Shown: positions 43,030 through 54,000 of the stretch, in pieces
Layout of the letters: each line of letters starts with the position of its first letter
Numbering within the stretch: position 1 is the first letter of the stretch
Source: Acidobacteriota bacterium
GTDB lineage: Bacteria > Acidobacteriota > Terriglobia > Terriglobales > Acidobacteriaceae
Reading direction: 5' to 3'
Length of the DNA: 64,000 nt
NCBI GenBank assembly: GCA_021846985.1
Contig: JAJZVX010000002.1
Span: 246,710-310,709 of the forward strand
Notes under the pieces: model-generated
Told to the model about the DNA's origin: nothing
What the model saw: the letters and a program-made list of their open reading frames with translations, nothing else
The model's database searches: none
Translations under genes and position numbers: made by a program

Positions 43030-43626
43030 TTGTTTGGTGAAGGCATTCTGAAAGGCTTGGCGGAGACGGCGAAGAACTTCTTCGGCAGCTACGTCTCCGC
43101 CGACCGGCTCACCACCGTCGAGTATCCCGAGAAGCGGCTCGAACCCATCGAAGCCGCGCGTGTCTTTCCTTTCCTCGTCTACGACGGGGGCGACTGGCAG
43201 GCGGGACTGCGCTGCGTCGCCTGTCAGATCTGCGAGAAGGAGTGCCCGCCCAAGTGCATCTACATCGAAAAGTCCAAGGACAAAAAACCGGACGCCGTGG
43301 GCAAGATGCAGTTCTACCCCACGCGCTTCGACATCGACGTTTCCGTCTGCATGAGCTGCCAGATCTGCGTCGAGGTTTGCCCGTTCGATGCGATTAAGAT
43401 GGATAAGCTCTTCGAACTGGCCACGGATGACCGCTTCGGCGGACTGATTCTCGACCGCGGCATGCTGGCAAAATCAAACCAGTATTTTCACGGTATTCAT
43501 CCTACTGAGGCTGCCGAGGTCGATGCGCGGCTGACCGCCGAGCGTGCCAAATCCGCGGCCAAAGCCGGCGCTCCGGCGGCAAAGGACGCCGGGCGGCCGC
43601 AGCCGCCGCCGCCGGGGGAAAAATAG
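43030..43626 (+). CDS. nuoI: Complex I subunit I (2x[4Fe-4S])
   Basis: A 198-residue iron-sulfur subunit with CVACQICEKECPPKC and CMSCQICVEVCPFDA, the N6a and N6b cluster sites, and the flank GILKGLAETAKNFFGSYVSADRLTTVEYPEKRL. The start is placed at TTG 43030 because GGAGG lies 5 bp before it; the frame is open upstream through the end of nuoD. An earlier TTG at 42964 directly follows GGAGAAG and is less likely. The C-terminal tail is Ala/Pro-rich. It sits between nuoD and nuoH, and in the absence of nuoEFG could be the direct entry point for electrons from ferredoxin. The sequence differs from the orphan nuoI at 19187. Confidence 0.93.
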   Translation: MFGEGILKGLAETAKNFFGSYVSADRLTTVEYPEKRLEPIEAARVFPFLVYDGGDWQAGLRCVACQICEKECPPKCIYIEKSKDKKPDAVGKMQFYPTRFDIDVSVCMSCQICVEVCPFDAIKMDKLFELATDDRFGGLILDRGMLAKSNQYFHGIHPTEAAEVDARLTAERAKSAAKAGAPAAKDAGRPQPPPPGEK

Positions 43627-43629
43627 CTC

Positions 43630-44820
43630 ATGATCGACCACCCCATTGTTTATCAAGCCGACCAGATCTTTGTTCTGCTCAAGCACTGGCTCATTGGCCA
43701 ATTGCCATCCTCCGTGCAGCCCGCCGCCGGCGTTCTCCTTTCCGTCGTCGTCATCATTTGCCTTTTCCCCGCCCTCTTTGCGGTCACAACGATTATCGAG
43801 CGCAAAGGCCTGGGCCGCATGCAGAACCGGCTCGGGCCCAACCGCACCGGCCCCTTCGGCATCCTGCAGCCAATCGCCGATGGCATCAAGTCCCTCACCA
43901 AGGAAGATATTGTCCCCACCAGCGCCGATGGCGTGGTCCATTTTCTCGCCCCTGTCCTGTTGGTGGTGGTTGTCTTCATGGGTTTCGCCGTGCTCCCCAT
44001 GGGCCGCAACATGGCCCTCACCGACATGGACGCCGGCCTGCTCTTCTTTTTCGCCATCGGCGCGTCCACAGAGTTGAGCGTCTTCATGGCCGGCTGGTCC
44101 AGCCGCAACAAATACTCGCTCCTCGGCGCCATGCGCGCCGTCGCCCAGATGATCAGCTACGAGGTGCCGCTGCTGCTTTCGAGCGTCGCCGTGGTCATGA
44201 TCACCGGCTCGCTCTCGCTCAACAAGATCGTCGAGGCCCAGAACCACTACACCTGGGGCCTGCCCCACTGGTACATCTTTACCCCCTGGGGGTTGGCCGG
44301 CTTCCTTATCTTCTGCATCGCCGCCACGGCTGAAACCAACCGCTCTCCTTTCGACCTGCCCGAGGGCGAGTCCGAGCTCGTCGCCGGCTATCACACCGAG
44401 TACTCCGGCTTCAAATTCGCGCTGTTCTTCCTGGGCGAATATGTCGGCATGTTTTCCATCTCCGGACTCGGCGCCACTCTCTTTCTCGGCGGATGGTCGG
44501 CGCCGCTGCAAATCCTCAACTTCATCCCTTCCTGGTTCTGGTTCTTCTCCAAGCTGATGGCTGCCATCTGCGTCTTTATCTGGATGCGCGGCACCTTCCC
44601 CCGCCTCCGACAGGACCAGCTCATGAACTTCGCCTGGAAGTTCTGCCTGCCCCTCGTTCTCACCAACCTCTTTGTCACCGCGCTTTGGCGCTTCCTCGGC
44701 GAGGGCTGGCTGCGCTGGGCTCTCTGCACCGCTATCCTTGTCGTGGTCTACGTGGCCATGGCCCGTGCGGAAATGCGCAGCGGACACTTCGGCTCCAGGA
44801 GGTACCGCTATGCCGAATAA
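43630..44820 (+). CDS. nuoH: Complex I subunit H
   Basis: A 396-residue membrane subunit forming the quinone chamber, with about eight or nine helices. Key blocks are TIIERKGLGRMQNRLGPNRTGPFGILQPIADGIKSLTKEDIVP, the acidic TM5-6 region AETNRSPFDLPEGESELVAGYHTEYSGFKFALFFLGEYVGM, and FIWMRGTFPRLRQDQLMNFAWKFCLPL. The charged residues of the E channel are intact. It starts 4 bp after nuoI. The following 117 bp before nuoJ contain no supported gene. Confidence 0.96.
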   Translation: MIDHPIVYQADQIFVLLKHWLIGQLPSSVQPAAGVLLSVVVIICLFPALFAVTTIIERKGLGRMQNRLGPNRTGPFGILQPIADGIKSLTKEDIVPTSADGVVHFLAPVLLVVVVFMGFAVLPMGRNMALTDMDAGLLFFFAIGASTELSVFMAGWSSRNKYSLLGAMRAVAQMISYEVPLLLSSVAVVMITGSLSLNKIVEAQNHYTWGLPHWYIFTPWGLAGFLIFCIAATAETNRSPFDLPEGESELVAGYHTEYSGFKFALFFLGEYVGMFSISGLGATLFLGGWSAPLQILNFIPSWFWFFSKLMAAICVFIWMRGTFPRLRQDQLMNFAWKFCLPLVLTNLFVTALWRFLGEGWLRWALCTAILVVVYVAMARAEMRSGHFGSRRYRYAE

Positions 44821-44937
44821 AATAATGCTCTGCCCTCGCTGCCGTGTCAGGTCCCTGCGCCCCTCTTTCAGCGGAAAGGCAAGAAGCCGCAGAGCCTTCC
44901 TTGTGCCCGCGTCTTCCTTGGAAAGGAGCGCCTGCCG

Positions 44938-45438
44938 ATGACCTTTGCCTTTTATGTAATTGCGGCGCTGACCGTCGCCGGAGGCCTTGCCGCCGTCCTG
45001 CTCAGAAACACCGTTCACTGCGCTCTCGCCGTCACGATTGCTTTTGCCGGCCTCGCCATGCTCTTCCTCGACCTGGATGCGCAGTTTGCCGGCTTCGCCC
45101 AGATCCTGGTCTATATTGGCGCCGTCGCTATTCTCATCGTCTTCGCCATCCTGCTCACCCGCAACTCGGAGACGCCCAGGGACGGCGTCTTCAGCCGCAA
45201 CTGGTTCGCCGGCCTGTTTGTCGCCGCCGCCATCTTCGCTGTCCTCGGCTGGGCCGTGCTGCACAGCATCGCCGTCCTCCCCAACCATGCAGCCGTTCCC
45301 GCCGTCACCGTCGCTCAAATCGGCCAGGCCCTCGTCGGCCGCTACGTCCTGCCCCTCGAAATCGTCGCCCTCTTGCTCACCGCCGCCATGATCGGCGCCG
45401 TCATTATCGCCCTGGACGAGAAAGGCAGGACCAAATGA
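44938..45438 (+). CDS. nuoJ: Complex I subunit J
   Basis: A 166-residue membrane subunit with five helices. The conserved TM3 segment FAQILVYIGAVAILIVFAILLTRN with its pi-bulge region is intact. The ATG is preceded by GGAGCG. The stop overlaps nuoK by ATGA. Confidence 0.94.
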   Translation: MTFAFYVIAALTVAGGLAAVLLRNTVHCALAVTIAFAGLAMLFLDLDAQFAGFAQILVYIGAVAILIVFAILLTRNSETPRDGVFSRNWFAGLFVAAAIFAVLGWAVLHSIAVLPNHAAVPAVTVAQIGQALVGRYVLPLEIVALLLTAAMIGAVIIALDEKGRTK

Positions 45439-45746
45439 CCCCTCTCTCCGGATTCCTCCTCGTTGCCGCCCTCGTCTTTGCCATCGGTCTGGCCGGCGCG
45501 CTCACCCGCCGCAACGCCATCCTTGTCCTCATCGGAATCGAACTCATGCTCAACGCTGCCAACCTCAATCTCATCGCCTTCTGGCGCTACGGGCCCCACC
45601 CCGCAGCCCTCACCGGCATGATGTTCGCCATCTTCTCCATCGCCGTCGCCGCCGCCGAAGCCGCCGTCGGCCTGGGCTTGGTGATTGCCATCTATCGCCA
45701 CGCCCGCACCACAGACCTCGACCAGATGAACAGGATGAAGGGGTGA
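45435..45746 (+). CDS. nuoK: Complex I subunit K
   Basis: A 103-residue, three-helix subunit of the Mrp-like series. The two key glutamates are present: IGIELMLNAANLNLIAFWR and AAEAAVGLGLVIAIYR. It starts inside the nuoJ stop codon overlap and ends 4 bp before nuoL. It is too small to be seen without the operon context but is unambiguous in it. Confidence 0.95.
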   Translation: MTPLSGFLLVAALVFAIGLAGALTRRNAILVLIGIELMLNAANLNLIAFWRYGPHPAALTGMMFAIFSIAVAAAEAAVGLGLVIAIYRHARTTDLDQMNRMKG

Positions 45747-45750
45747 GCCG

Positions 45751-47831
<2,081 letters not shown>

Positions 47832-47835
<4 letters not shown>

Positions 47836-49355
47836 ACGGAATTCCCGTACTGACGTTGTTGACCGTGCTGCCCCTCATCGGGGCGGCCATCGCGCTCTGG
47901 ACCGGCAAGCACGCCCGCAACGTCGCCCTCGTCACCACCTTCGCCAGCCTGGCCGTGGCCCTGTACGTCTGGATGCGCCTCCCCGCCGACGGCGGCTTTG
48001 GCCTTGTCGAGCAGCACCTCTGGGCGCCCACCCTCGGCATCGAGTACCACCTCGGCGTCGATGCCCTCGGCGCTCTTATGCTCATCCTCTCGGCCATCGT
48101 CACGCTCATGTCGGTCGACGCCGCCCATCGCGTCCATCACGCGCCCGGCCTTTACTTCGCTCTCGTTCTCACTCTCGAGGCCGGCCTCTTCGGCTCCTTC
48201 ACCGCCCTCAACTTCTTCCACTGGTTCCTCTTCTGGGAGCTTAGCCTCATCCCCGCCTTCTTCCTCATCAAGCTCTGGGGAGGCGCCCGCCGCGGGCCCG
48301 CCGCCACCCAGTTCTTCGTCTACACCATGGCCGGCTCCGTGGCCCTGCTCCTCTCCTTCCTGGCCGTCTTCCTCTCCACCGGCAGCATGGACTTTACCCA
48401 TCTTGCCGATCTTGCCTCCAGCGGCAAGCTCGAGCAGATGGTCACCGCCCACCTCGGCCCGGTTACCCTCTGGCTCGCCGTCGGCGTTCTCGCCGGATTC
48501 GCCGTCAAGGTGCCCATCGCTCCCTTCCACACCTGGCTGCCCGACGCCTATGCCGAGGCCCCCTCGCCCGTCACCATGCTCCTCACCGGCGCCATGTCCA
48601 AGATGGGTGTCTACGGCCTGCTGCGCATCGCCCTGCCCCTCTTCGCCCATCAGATCTATCTCATCCGCACGCCCCTCCTCGTCCTTGCTGTTGTCACGGT
48701 GGTCATGGGCGCCTGGGCAGCCGCCGCGCAAAAGGATCTCAAGCGCGTCTTTGCCTACTCCTCCGTAAACCACCTCGGCTACTGCCTGCTCGGCATCTTC
48801 GCCCTCGCCGTGCCCATCGCCGCCGGCAATGCCTCCGGCCACGCCAGCCAGGCTGCCGCCCTCAACGGCGTCATCCTCCAGATGTTCAACCACGGCGTCA
48901 CCGCCGCCGCCCTCTTCTGGTTTGTCGCCATGATCCAGGCCCGCACCGGCGGTCATCGCGGCATCGACCAGTTCGGCGGCCTTCGCAAGCCCGCCCCGGT
49001 CCTCGCAGGACTCATGGGCATCACCCTCTTTGCCTCGCTCGGCCTGCCCGGCCTCAACGGCTTTGTCGGAGAGTTCCTCATCTTCCGCGGCGTTTTCCCG
49101 CTTTCCTGGGTTGCCGCCACCGTTTCTGTCCTTGGCCTGCTCATCACCGCCGTCGTCCTGCTCACCGTGATCCAGAAAGTCTTCTGGGGGCCGGTACCCG
49201 AGCACTGCGCCGCCTTTCCCGATCTCCACCACGGCGAGCGCATGGCCATGGCCCCGGTCATCGGCATCCTCTTTCTCCTTGGTCTTGTCCCCCAGATCAT
49301 CGTGGGCGTCGTCAACCCAACCGTCGTGAACCTGCTGGCGCACTGGAAATTCTGA
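47832..49355 (+). CDS. nuoM: Complex I subunit M, first copy
   Basis: A 507-residue antiporter-like pump with about 14 helices. Functional residues are present: TM5 Glu (FLFWELSLIPAFFLI), TM7 Lys (GFAVKVPIAPFHTWLPDAYAEAPSPVTMLLTGAMSKMGVYG, also the TM8 Lys), QKDLKRVFAYSSVNHLGY, and TM12 Glu (LNGFVGEFLIF). The ATG at 47832 overlaps the nuoL stop (ATGA), and its own stop overlaps the second nuoM (TGATG). This copy is the more canonical of the two. Confidence 0.94.
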
Positions 49356-50863
49356 TGTTAGCTCTAACGATCTATCTCTCCTTTGCCGGCGCACTCGTGC
49401 TGGCCCTCCTGCCCAAGGACAGGCCTGCCCTGGCCCGCTGGCTGGCGCTTGCCGTGGCCGTGGCCGGTCTCGCCGCCGCCCTTGCCGGCTTCCTCGCCGG
49501 CATCGGTCAGGGCCGCACCGTCCTCGTCGATCTGCCCTGGATTCCTTCCATGGGCATCCGCTTCCTGCTCGCCGCCGATGGCATCAGCCGCGTCCTCGTT
49601 CTCCTCACCGGCATCGCCTCGGTCGCCGGCATCCTCTTCAGTTGGAACATCGACCACCGCACCCATCACTTCTTCGCCTTCTTCCTCGCCCTCATCGGCG
49701 GCGTCTACGGCGTCTTCCTCAGCTTCGACTTCTTCCTCCTCTTCGTCTTCTACGAAATCGCCATCGTCCCCAAGTACTTCCTCATCGCCATCTGGGGTTC
49801 CACCCGCCGCGAATACGCGGCCATGAAGCTGGCCATCTACTCCTTCGTCGGCTCGGCCATGGTGCTCATCGGCCTGCTCTCCGCTTACGCCACCGCGGGC
49901 AGCCACTCCACCAGCCTCATCGCTCTGGCCCACGCCGGCCTGCCCGTCAGCTTCCAGATGTGGTGTTTCCCGCTGGTCTTCACCGGCTTTGCCATCCTCG
50001 CCGGCATGTGGCCCTTTCACACCTGGGCGCCCACCGGACACGTCGCCGCTCCCACCGCCGCCTCCATGCTGCTGGCCGGCGTGGTCATGAAGCTCGGCGC
50101 TTATGGCTGCCTTCGCGTCGCCATCGGCCTCTTCCCCCACGGTCTCGATCCCTGGGGATTTGCCTTCCTCGGCATTGGCTCCTGGCGCGACGTCTTCGCC
50201 ATCCTCGCCGTCATCGGCATTGTCTACGGCGCTCTCGTCGCCCTGGCCCAAAGCGACTTCAAGTTCGTCATCGGCTACTCCAGCGTCAGTCACATGGGAT
50301 TCGTTCTGCTCGGCCTGATGGCTCTGAACCAGATCGGCCTCAGCGGCGCCGTCCTGCAGATGTTCTCCCACGGCATCATCGCCGGCCTGCTCTTCGCCAT
50401 CGTCGGCCGCATTGTCTACGACCGTACCCACACCCGCCAGCTCGCCGAGCTGGAAACCATGCACCTCTCGCGGCGCCTGCCCTTCGCGGCCTGGGCTTTT
50501 GTGATCGCGGGCATGGCATCCATGGGCCTGCCCGGCTTCTCTGGCTTCGTCGCCGAGCTCCAGGTCCTGGTCGGCGCCTGGGCCGCCAACCGCTGGTGGG
50601 CCATCGCTGCCGGCCTCGGCCTCGTCGTCGGCGTCGCCTACATCTGGCGCGCTCTCCAGAAGGCCTTCTTTACCGACCTTCAACCTACCGCAGAAGACCA
50701 CCCCAAGACCGGCTGGCACGATCTGGGAGCCATTGCCTGGCCTGAGATCGCCGGCGTTTCGCTCCTGCTCCTCTCCACCCTGGCCGTTGGCCTCTGGCCC
50801 CGAATCCTGCTCGACTCCATCGAGCCCGCCGTTCAATCGCTGCTCGCGGGAGGAGGACGATGA
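49355..50863 (+). CDS. nuoM: Complex I subunit M, second copy with altered TM7
   Basis: A 502-residue NuoM-type antiporter subunit, distinct from the preceding copy. TM5 Glu (FVFYEIAIVPKYFLIAIWG), TM8 Lys (LLAGVVMKLGAYGCLRVA), TM12 Glu (FSGFVAELQVLVGAW) and QSDFKFVIGYSSVSHMGF are present. The TM7 lysine of the family is not: the aligned stretch reads FTGFAILAGMWPFHTWAPTGH where the first copy has GFAVKVPIAPFHTWLPDAY. Two NuoM subunits in one operon mark the four-pump '2M' complex I type. It is coupled to nuoN by a 4-bp overlap. Confidence 0.92.
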   Translation: MLALTIYLSFAGALVLALLPKDRPALARWLALAVAVAGLAAALAGFLAGIGQGRTVLVDLPWIPSMGIRFLLAADGISRVLVLLTGIASVAGILFSWNIDHRTHHFFAFFLALIGGVYGVFLSFDFFLLFVFYEIAIVPKYFLIAIWGSTRREYAAMKLAIYSFVGSAMVLIGLLSAYATAGSHSTSLIALAHAGLPVSFQMWCFPLVFTGFAILAGMWPFHTWAPTGHVAAPTAASMLLAGVVMKLGAYGCLRVAIGLFPHGLDPWGFAFLGIGSWRDVFAILAVIGIVYGALVALAQSDFKFVIGYSSVSHMGFVLLGLMALNQIGLSGAVLQMFSHGIIAGLLFAIVGRIVYDRTHTRQLAELETMHLSRRLPFAAWAFVIAGMASMGLPGFSGFVAELQVLVGAWAANRWWAIAAGLGLVVGVAYIWRALQKAFFTDLQPTAEDHPKTGWHDLGAIAWPEIAGVSLLLLSTLAVGLWPRILLDSIEPAVQSLLAGGGR

Positions 50864-52368
50864 ACTACGCTGATCTCTTCCGCGTCACGCTGCCCGAGAC
50901 GGCCCTTGAATTTGCCGCTCTGCTGGTCCTGGTCGTCGATCTCGCTTTTCTGCGCAAGACCGCCCTCCGTCCCCGCGCTGCCGTCGCCTCGCTGCTCGGC
51001 GTTGTGGGCTGTCTGGCTGCGGCGTGGGCTATCTTCGCTGCGGGCTCCGTTCCATACGCTTATGGCAACGAGATTCTGCTTGCCGCGGGCGGGCTGGTCA
51101 CCGTTGCCCAGATCGGCATCGTTGTTCTTACTGCCGTCACTCTCCTGCTTCTCATCGACTCCGCCTTCACGCGTCATGTCGCTGAATTCGCAGCCGTTGT
51201 CCTGATGGCCGCTGCAGGCGGACTCCTCATTGCCAGCGCCCGCGACCTCCTTGTCACCTTCGTGGGACTCGAGCTTCTCTCCCTCGGTCTCTACATCCTC
51301 ACCGCCTTTGCCAAAACCTCCGCCAAAAGCGCCGAGTCCGCCCTCAAATACTATCTCTTCGGCGGCATGTCGGCCGCTTTTCTCCTCTTCGGCTTCAGTT
51401 ACCTCTACGGCATCGCCGGTTCCACCAACTTCTACGCCATCTACTCCGCTCTCCGCCAGACCGGCGCCGGCCTGCCGCCGATCTTCTTTGTCGCTCTTGT
51501 TGCCATCGCCGCAGGTCTCGGCTTCAAGGTCGCCGCCGTTCCCTTCCATCTCTGGGCCCCCGACGCCTACGAAGGTGCCCCCACGCCCTCGGCCGCCTTC
51601 ATCGCCTCCGTCTCCAAGGTCGCCAGCTTCGCCCTCCTCGTCGGCATCGTCTCCGTCACCCTCACGCCTGCCGCGGTTACCGTTCCCCGGGTGGAATCCG
51701 GCCTTGCCGAGGCTCTACAGTCGATCTTCCTCAATATCTTTGTCTCCTCCCTCATCTTCCTGTTGGCTCTGGCCTCCATGCTCGTGGGCAACCTTGCCGC
51801 TCTGGCCCAGCACAGCGTTCGCCGCCTCCTTGCCTATTCGGCCATCGCCCACGCCGGCTATATCCTGCTCGGCATCGCGGTCGGCACTTCCCGCGGTTCG
51901 GCCGCCGTCCTCTACTACATCCTCACCTACGGCCTCACCACCATCGGCGCCTTTGGCGTGGTCGATGTGGTCGAGCGCGCCACCGGCAGCGACAACTTCG
52001 ATGCCTTCCTCGGCCTTCACAAGCGCAATCCGGTCCTGGCCGCCGTCCTGATGGTGCTCTTCCTCTCGCTGGCAGGCATTCCGCCTCTGGTCGGCTTCTG
52101 GGCCAAGTTCAATCTCTTCGCCGCGGTCCTCGGCGCCTCGAACGGAGCCATTCCCTTCGCGCTTGTCGCCCTCGCCGTTGCCCTCAGCGCCGTCTCCCTT
52201 TACTACTATCTCCAGGTCCTCAAGCGGGCCTGGGTTCAGCCCGCCGTCCACGATCAGCCCATCCAGGCGCCGCCGGTCACCCTCGCCGTACTGGTTTTCA
52301 TTGCCGCGGCCGTTGTCCTCCTGGGCTGCTTCCCGTCTCTACTTCAGAACTGGATCGCCAGCTTCTGA
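50860..52368 (+). CDS. nuoN: Complex I subunit N
   Basis: A 502-residue antiporter-like pump closest to the quinone end of the membrane arm. TM5 Glu (LLVTFVGLELLSLGLYIL), TM7 Lys (GLGFKVAAVPFHLWAPDAYEGAPTPSAAFIASVSKVASFALL), and the TM8-9 region (LAQHSVRRLLAYSAIAHAGYILLG) are recognisable. It is last in the operon and is followed by a bidirectional terminator facing the convergent hydrogenase genes. Confidence 0.94.
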   Translation: MNYADLFRVTLPETALEFAALLVLVVDLAFLRKTALRPRAAVASLLGVVGCLAAAWAIFAAGSVPYAYGNEILLAAGGLVTVAQIGIVVLTAVTLLLLIDSAFTRHVAEFAAVVLMAAAGGLLIASARDLLVTFVGLELLSLGLYILTAFAKTSAKSAESALKYYLFGGMSAAFLLFGFSYLYGIAGSTNFYAIYSALRQTGAGLPPIFFVALVAIAAGLGFKVAAVPFHLWAPDAYEGAPTPSAAFIASVSKVASFALLVGIVSVTLTPAAVTVPRVESGLAEALQSIFLNIFVSSLIFLLALASMLVGNLAALAQHSVRRLLAYSAIAHAGYILLGIAVGTSRGSAAVLYYILTYGLTTIGAFGVVDVVERATGSDNFDAFLGLHKRNPVLAAVLMVLFLSLAGIPPLVGFWAKFNLFAAVLGASNGAIPFALVALAVALSAVSLYYYLQVLKRAWVQPAVHDQPIQAPPVTLAVLVFIAAAVVLLGCFPSLLQNWIASF

Positions 52369-52468
52369 GATCTGCCCTTTGTTCGCAGGCCAGGCCCCTG
52401 CATATGCGGCCGCCATCCGCACCGCCGCCAGGTGCGGATCTTCTGCAAAAAAAGCGCCCTGAAAACGT

Positions 52469-52496
52469 GCAGGCCCCGGATCGTTCCGGGGCCTGC
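52469..52496. terminator. Bidirectional terminator between the convergent nuo and hydrogenase operons
   Basis: A perfect 12-bp stem GCAGGCCCCGGA (52469-52480) with 52485-52496 and a 4-nt loop. Toward the minus strand it is followed by a T-rich stretch (seven T at 52453-52447); toward the plus strand by a weaker C/T-rich tail. The nuoN stop is 100 bp to the left and the hydrogenase large-subunit stop 15 bp to the right. Confidence 0.85.
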
Positions 52497-52510
52497 GGCG
52501 CTTCATCTTC

Positions 52511-53593
52511 TTATCGGTCGGTGCATGAGTAACACGGGTCAATCGACGCCTGAATCAACGGCGTATCCGCCAGCCGCGCCCCCTGCACCATCCAGCGCAC
52601 CGCCGGCATATTGGCATAGGTGGGCGTGCGCACATGCACCCGCGCCGGATTGCGCGAGCCCTCGCGCCACGAAACGGAATACATCACTTCGCCGCGCGGC
52701 GCCTCCGCGCGGCTGGTCGCCGTGCCGGTGATGAAGGCATACTTCTCCACCGGAACGAAGATCTCCCCCGGCGGCAGCTTCCCCAGCGCCTGGCGAAGAA
52801 TCTTGCAGCTCTCCATGATCTCCAGTGCGCGCACCAGCAGCCGCGCGCGCACATCCCCCTCCGTCTGCACCGGCACGTCGAATTCCATCTCTTCGTAAGC
52901 TGCGTACGGCGCGGCGCGGCGCAAATCCTGCGAAAGTCCCGAAGCGCGCGCCATGGGCCCCACCACGCCCACGGAGGCTGCCTTCGCCGCCGTCAGTACG
53001 CCGACGCCGGCGCAGCGCGACCGCGCCGTGGTGCTGGTGGTGAAGATCGGGATGATGGTGCGCAGCATCTCCCTCTCCAGGGCTTCAAGCATCTTCAGAA
53101 TCGATGCGGGGTCTTCGATGTCGCGGTTCACGCCGCCAATCCGGTTCATCGCGTAGTTCACGCGGTTGCCGCTGATCGCCTGAAGCACGTCCATCACCTT
53201 CTCGCGAATCTCGAAGCAGGTCATGAACATGGTTTTGAAGCCCATGAGCTTGGCCGCGATTCCCGCCCACAGCACATGCGAGTGCAGCCGCTCTAACTCG
53301 GCTACGATCACGCGAATATACTGGGCGCGCGGCGGAGGCGTCAGGTTGGTCAGCCGCTCCATGGCCTGGCACAGCGTGAGCGTGTGAATGTTCGAGCAGA
53401 TCCCGCAAACGCGCTCCATCAAGGCAATCACCTGGATGTAATTGCGCGTTTCGGCCAGGTGTTCGATGCCGCGAAAATTGAAACCGATATGCAGCTTGGC
53501 GTCGGTGACCGTTTCGCCGGTGCAGATCATCTCCAGCTTGTACGGTTCTTCGAGGCCGGGATGAAAGGGCCCCATGGGGATTCTGTAGCTCAT
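52511..53593 (-). CDS. Group 4 [NiFe]-hydrogenase large (catalytic) subunit, Ech/Coo type
   Basis: A 360-residue NuoD-related subunit that keeps both nickel-binding pairs: RVCGICS (Cys63 and Cys66) and DPCYSCTDR (Cys354 and Cys357). It therefore should be a hydrogenase catalytic subunit, reducing protons or oxidising H2. The protein stops right after the second motif, with no C-terminal extension, so it would not need the endopeptidase that processes HycE-type subunits. CooH of Rhodospirillum is known to lack the extension in the same way. It is last of six genes, each overlapping the next by 4 bp. No hyp maturation genes are in the window. A non-hydrogenase role cannot be excluded, but the intact cysteines argue for one. 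Confidence 0.87.
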   Translation of the reverse strand: MSYRIPMGPFHPGLEEPYKLEMICTGETVTDAKLHIGFNFRGIEHLAETRNYIQVIALMERVCGICSNIHTLTLCQAMERLTNLTPPPRAQYIRVIVAELERLHSHVLWAGIAAKLMGFKTMFMTCFEIREKVMDVLQAISGNRVNYAMNRIGGVNRDIEDPASILKMLEALEREMLRTIIPIFTTSTTARSRCAGVGVLTAAKAASVGVVGPMARASGLSQDLRRAAPYAAYEEMEFDVPVQTEGDVRARLLVRALEIMESCKILRQALGKLPPGEIFVPVEKYAFITGTATSRAEAPRGEVMYSVSWREGSRNPARVHVRTPTYANMPAVRWMVQGARLADTPLIQASIDPCYSCTDR

Positions 53594-54000
53594 CGGGCGG
53601 CCTCCTCGCGTAGATTCACTCCCGGTTTGTCCCCCTCGCGCAGCAGCAGCGGTTCGTGCTCCCGGCCCACAAACTCCACCACGTATTCCTCATGGATCTC
53701 GCGCTCGATCCAGTCCACGGCTTCGCACAGGTCGTAGATGCTTTCGATGGAGTCGCCGGCCAGCTTGAAGGGAACGCCCAGTAGCTTGCCGTCGAGATCC
53801 CAATGATATTCCAGGCGCAGCCCCTCGTCCTTGGGCAATTGATAGGCGGTGATGGTCACAAAGCGGGCATGCGCCTCGTTCATGGCCCTGGCGATGTCGC
53901 GAATGCCCAACGTTCGAGGATCGAGCCAGTACACGCCTCCGCTTTCCCTCCACGGTGCCGTGGTCCCGAGCTTCTGTGAGATGGCTTCAAGGCCGGTCAT
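53590..54000 (-). CDS. NuoC-like (EchD/HyfG N-part type) hydrogenase subunit
   Basis: A 136-residue hydrophilic subunit. The conserved 30-kDa family end is recognisable in FKLAGDSIESIYDLCEAVDWIEREIHEEYVVEFVGREHEPLLLREGDKPGVNL, with the middle part (ARFVTITAYQLPKDEGLRLEYHWDLDGKLLGV) as a beta-sheet core. It lacks the longer C-terminal extension of complex I NuoC. The ATG at 54000 overlaps the ferredoxin gene stop, and the stop overlaps the large-subunit start. It would join the membrane part to the large subunit, as EchD does. Confidence 0.82.
   Translation of the reverse strand: MTGLEAISQKLGTTAPWRESGGVYWLDPRTLGIRDIARAMNEAHARFVTITAYQLPKDEGLRLEYHWDLDGKLLGVPFKLAGDSIESIYDLCEAVDWIEREIHEEYVVEFVGREHEPLLLREGDKPGVNLREEAAR

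Noticed and set aside
44808..44941. Small frame between nuoH and nuoJ starting MPNKIMLCPRCRVR
   Set aside because: A CxxC is visible, but it has no family, overlaps both neighbours' ends and shows no conserved extension.
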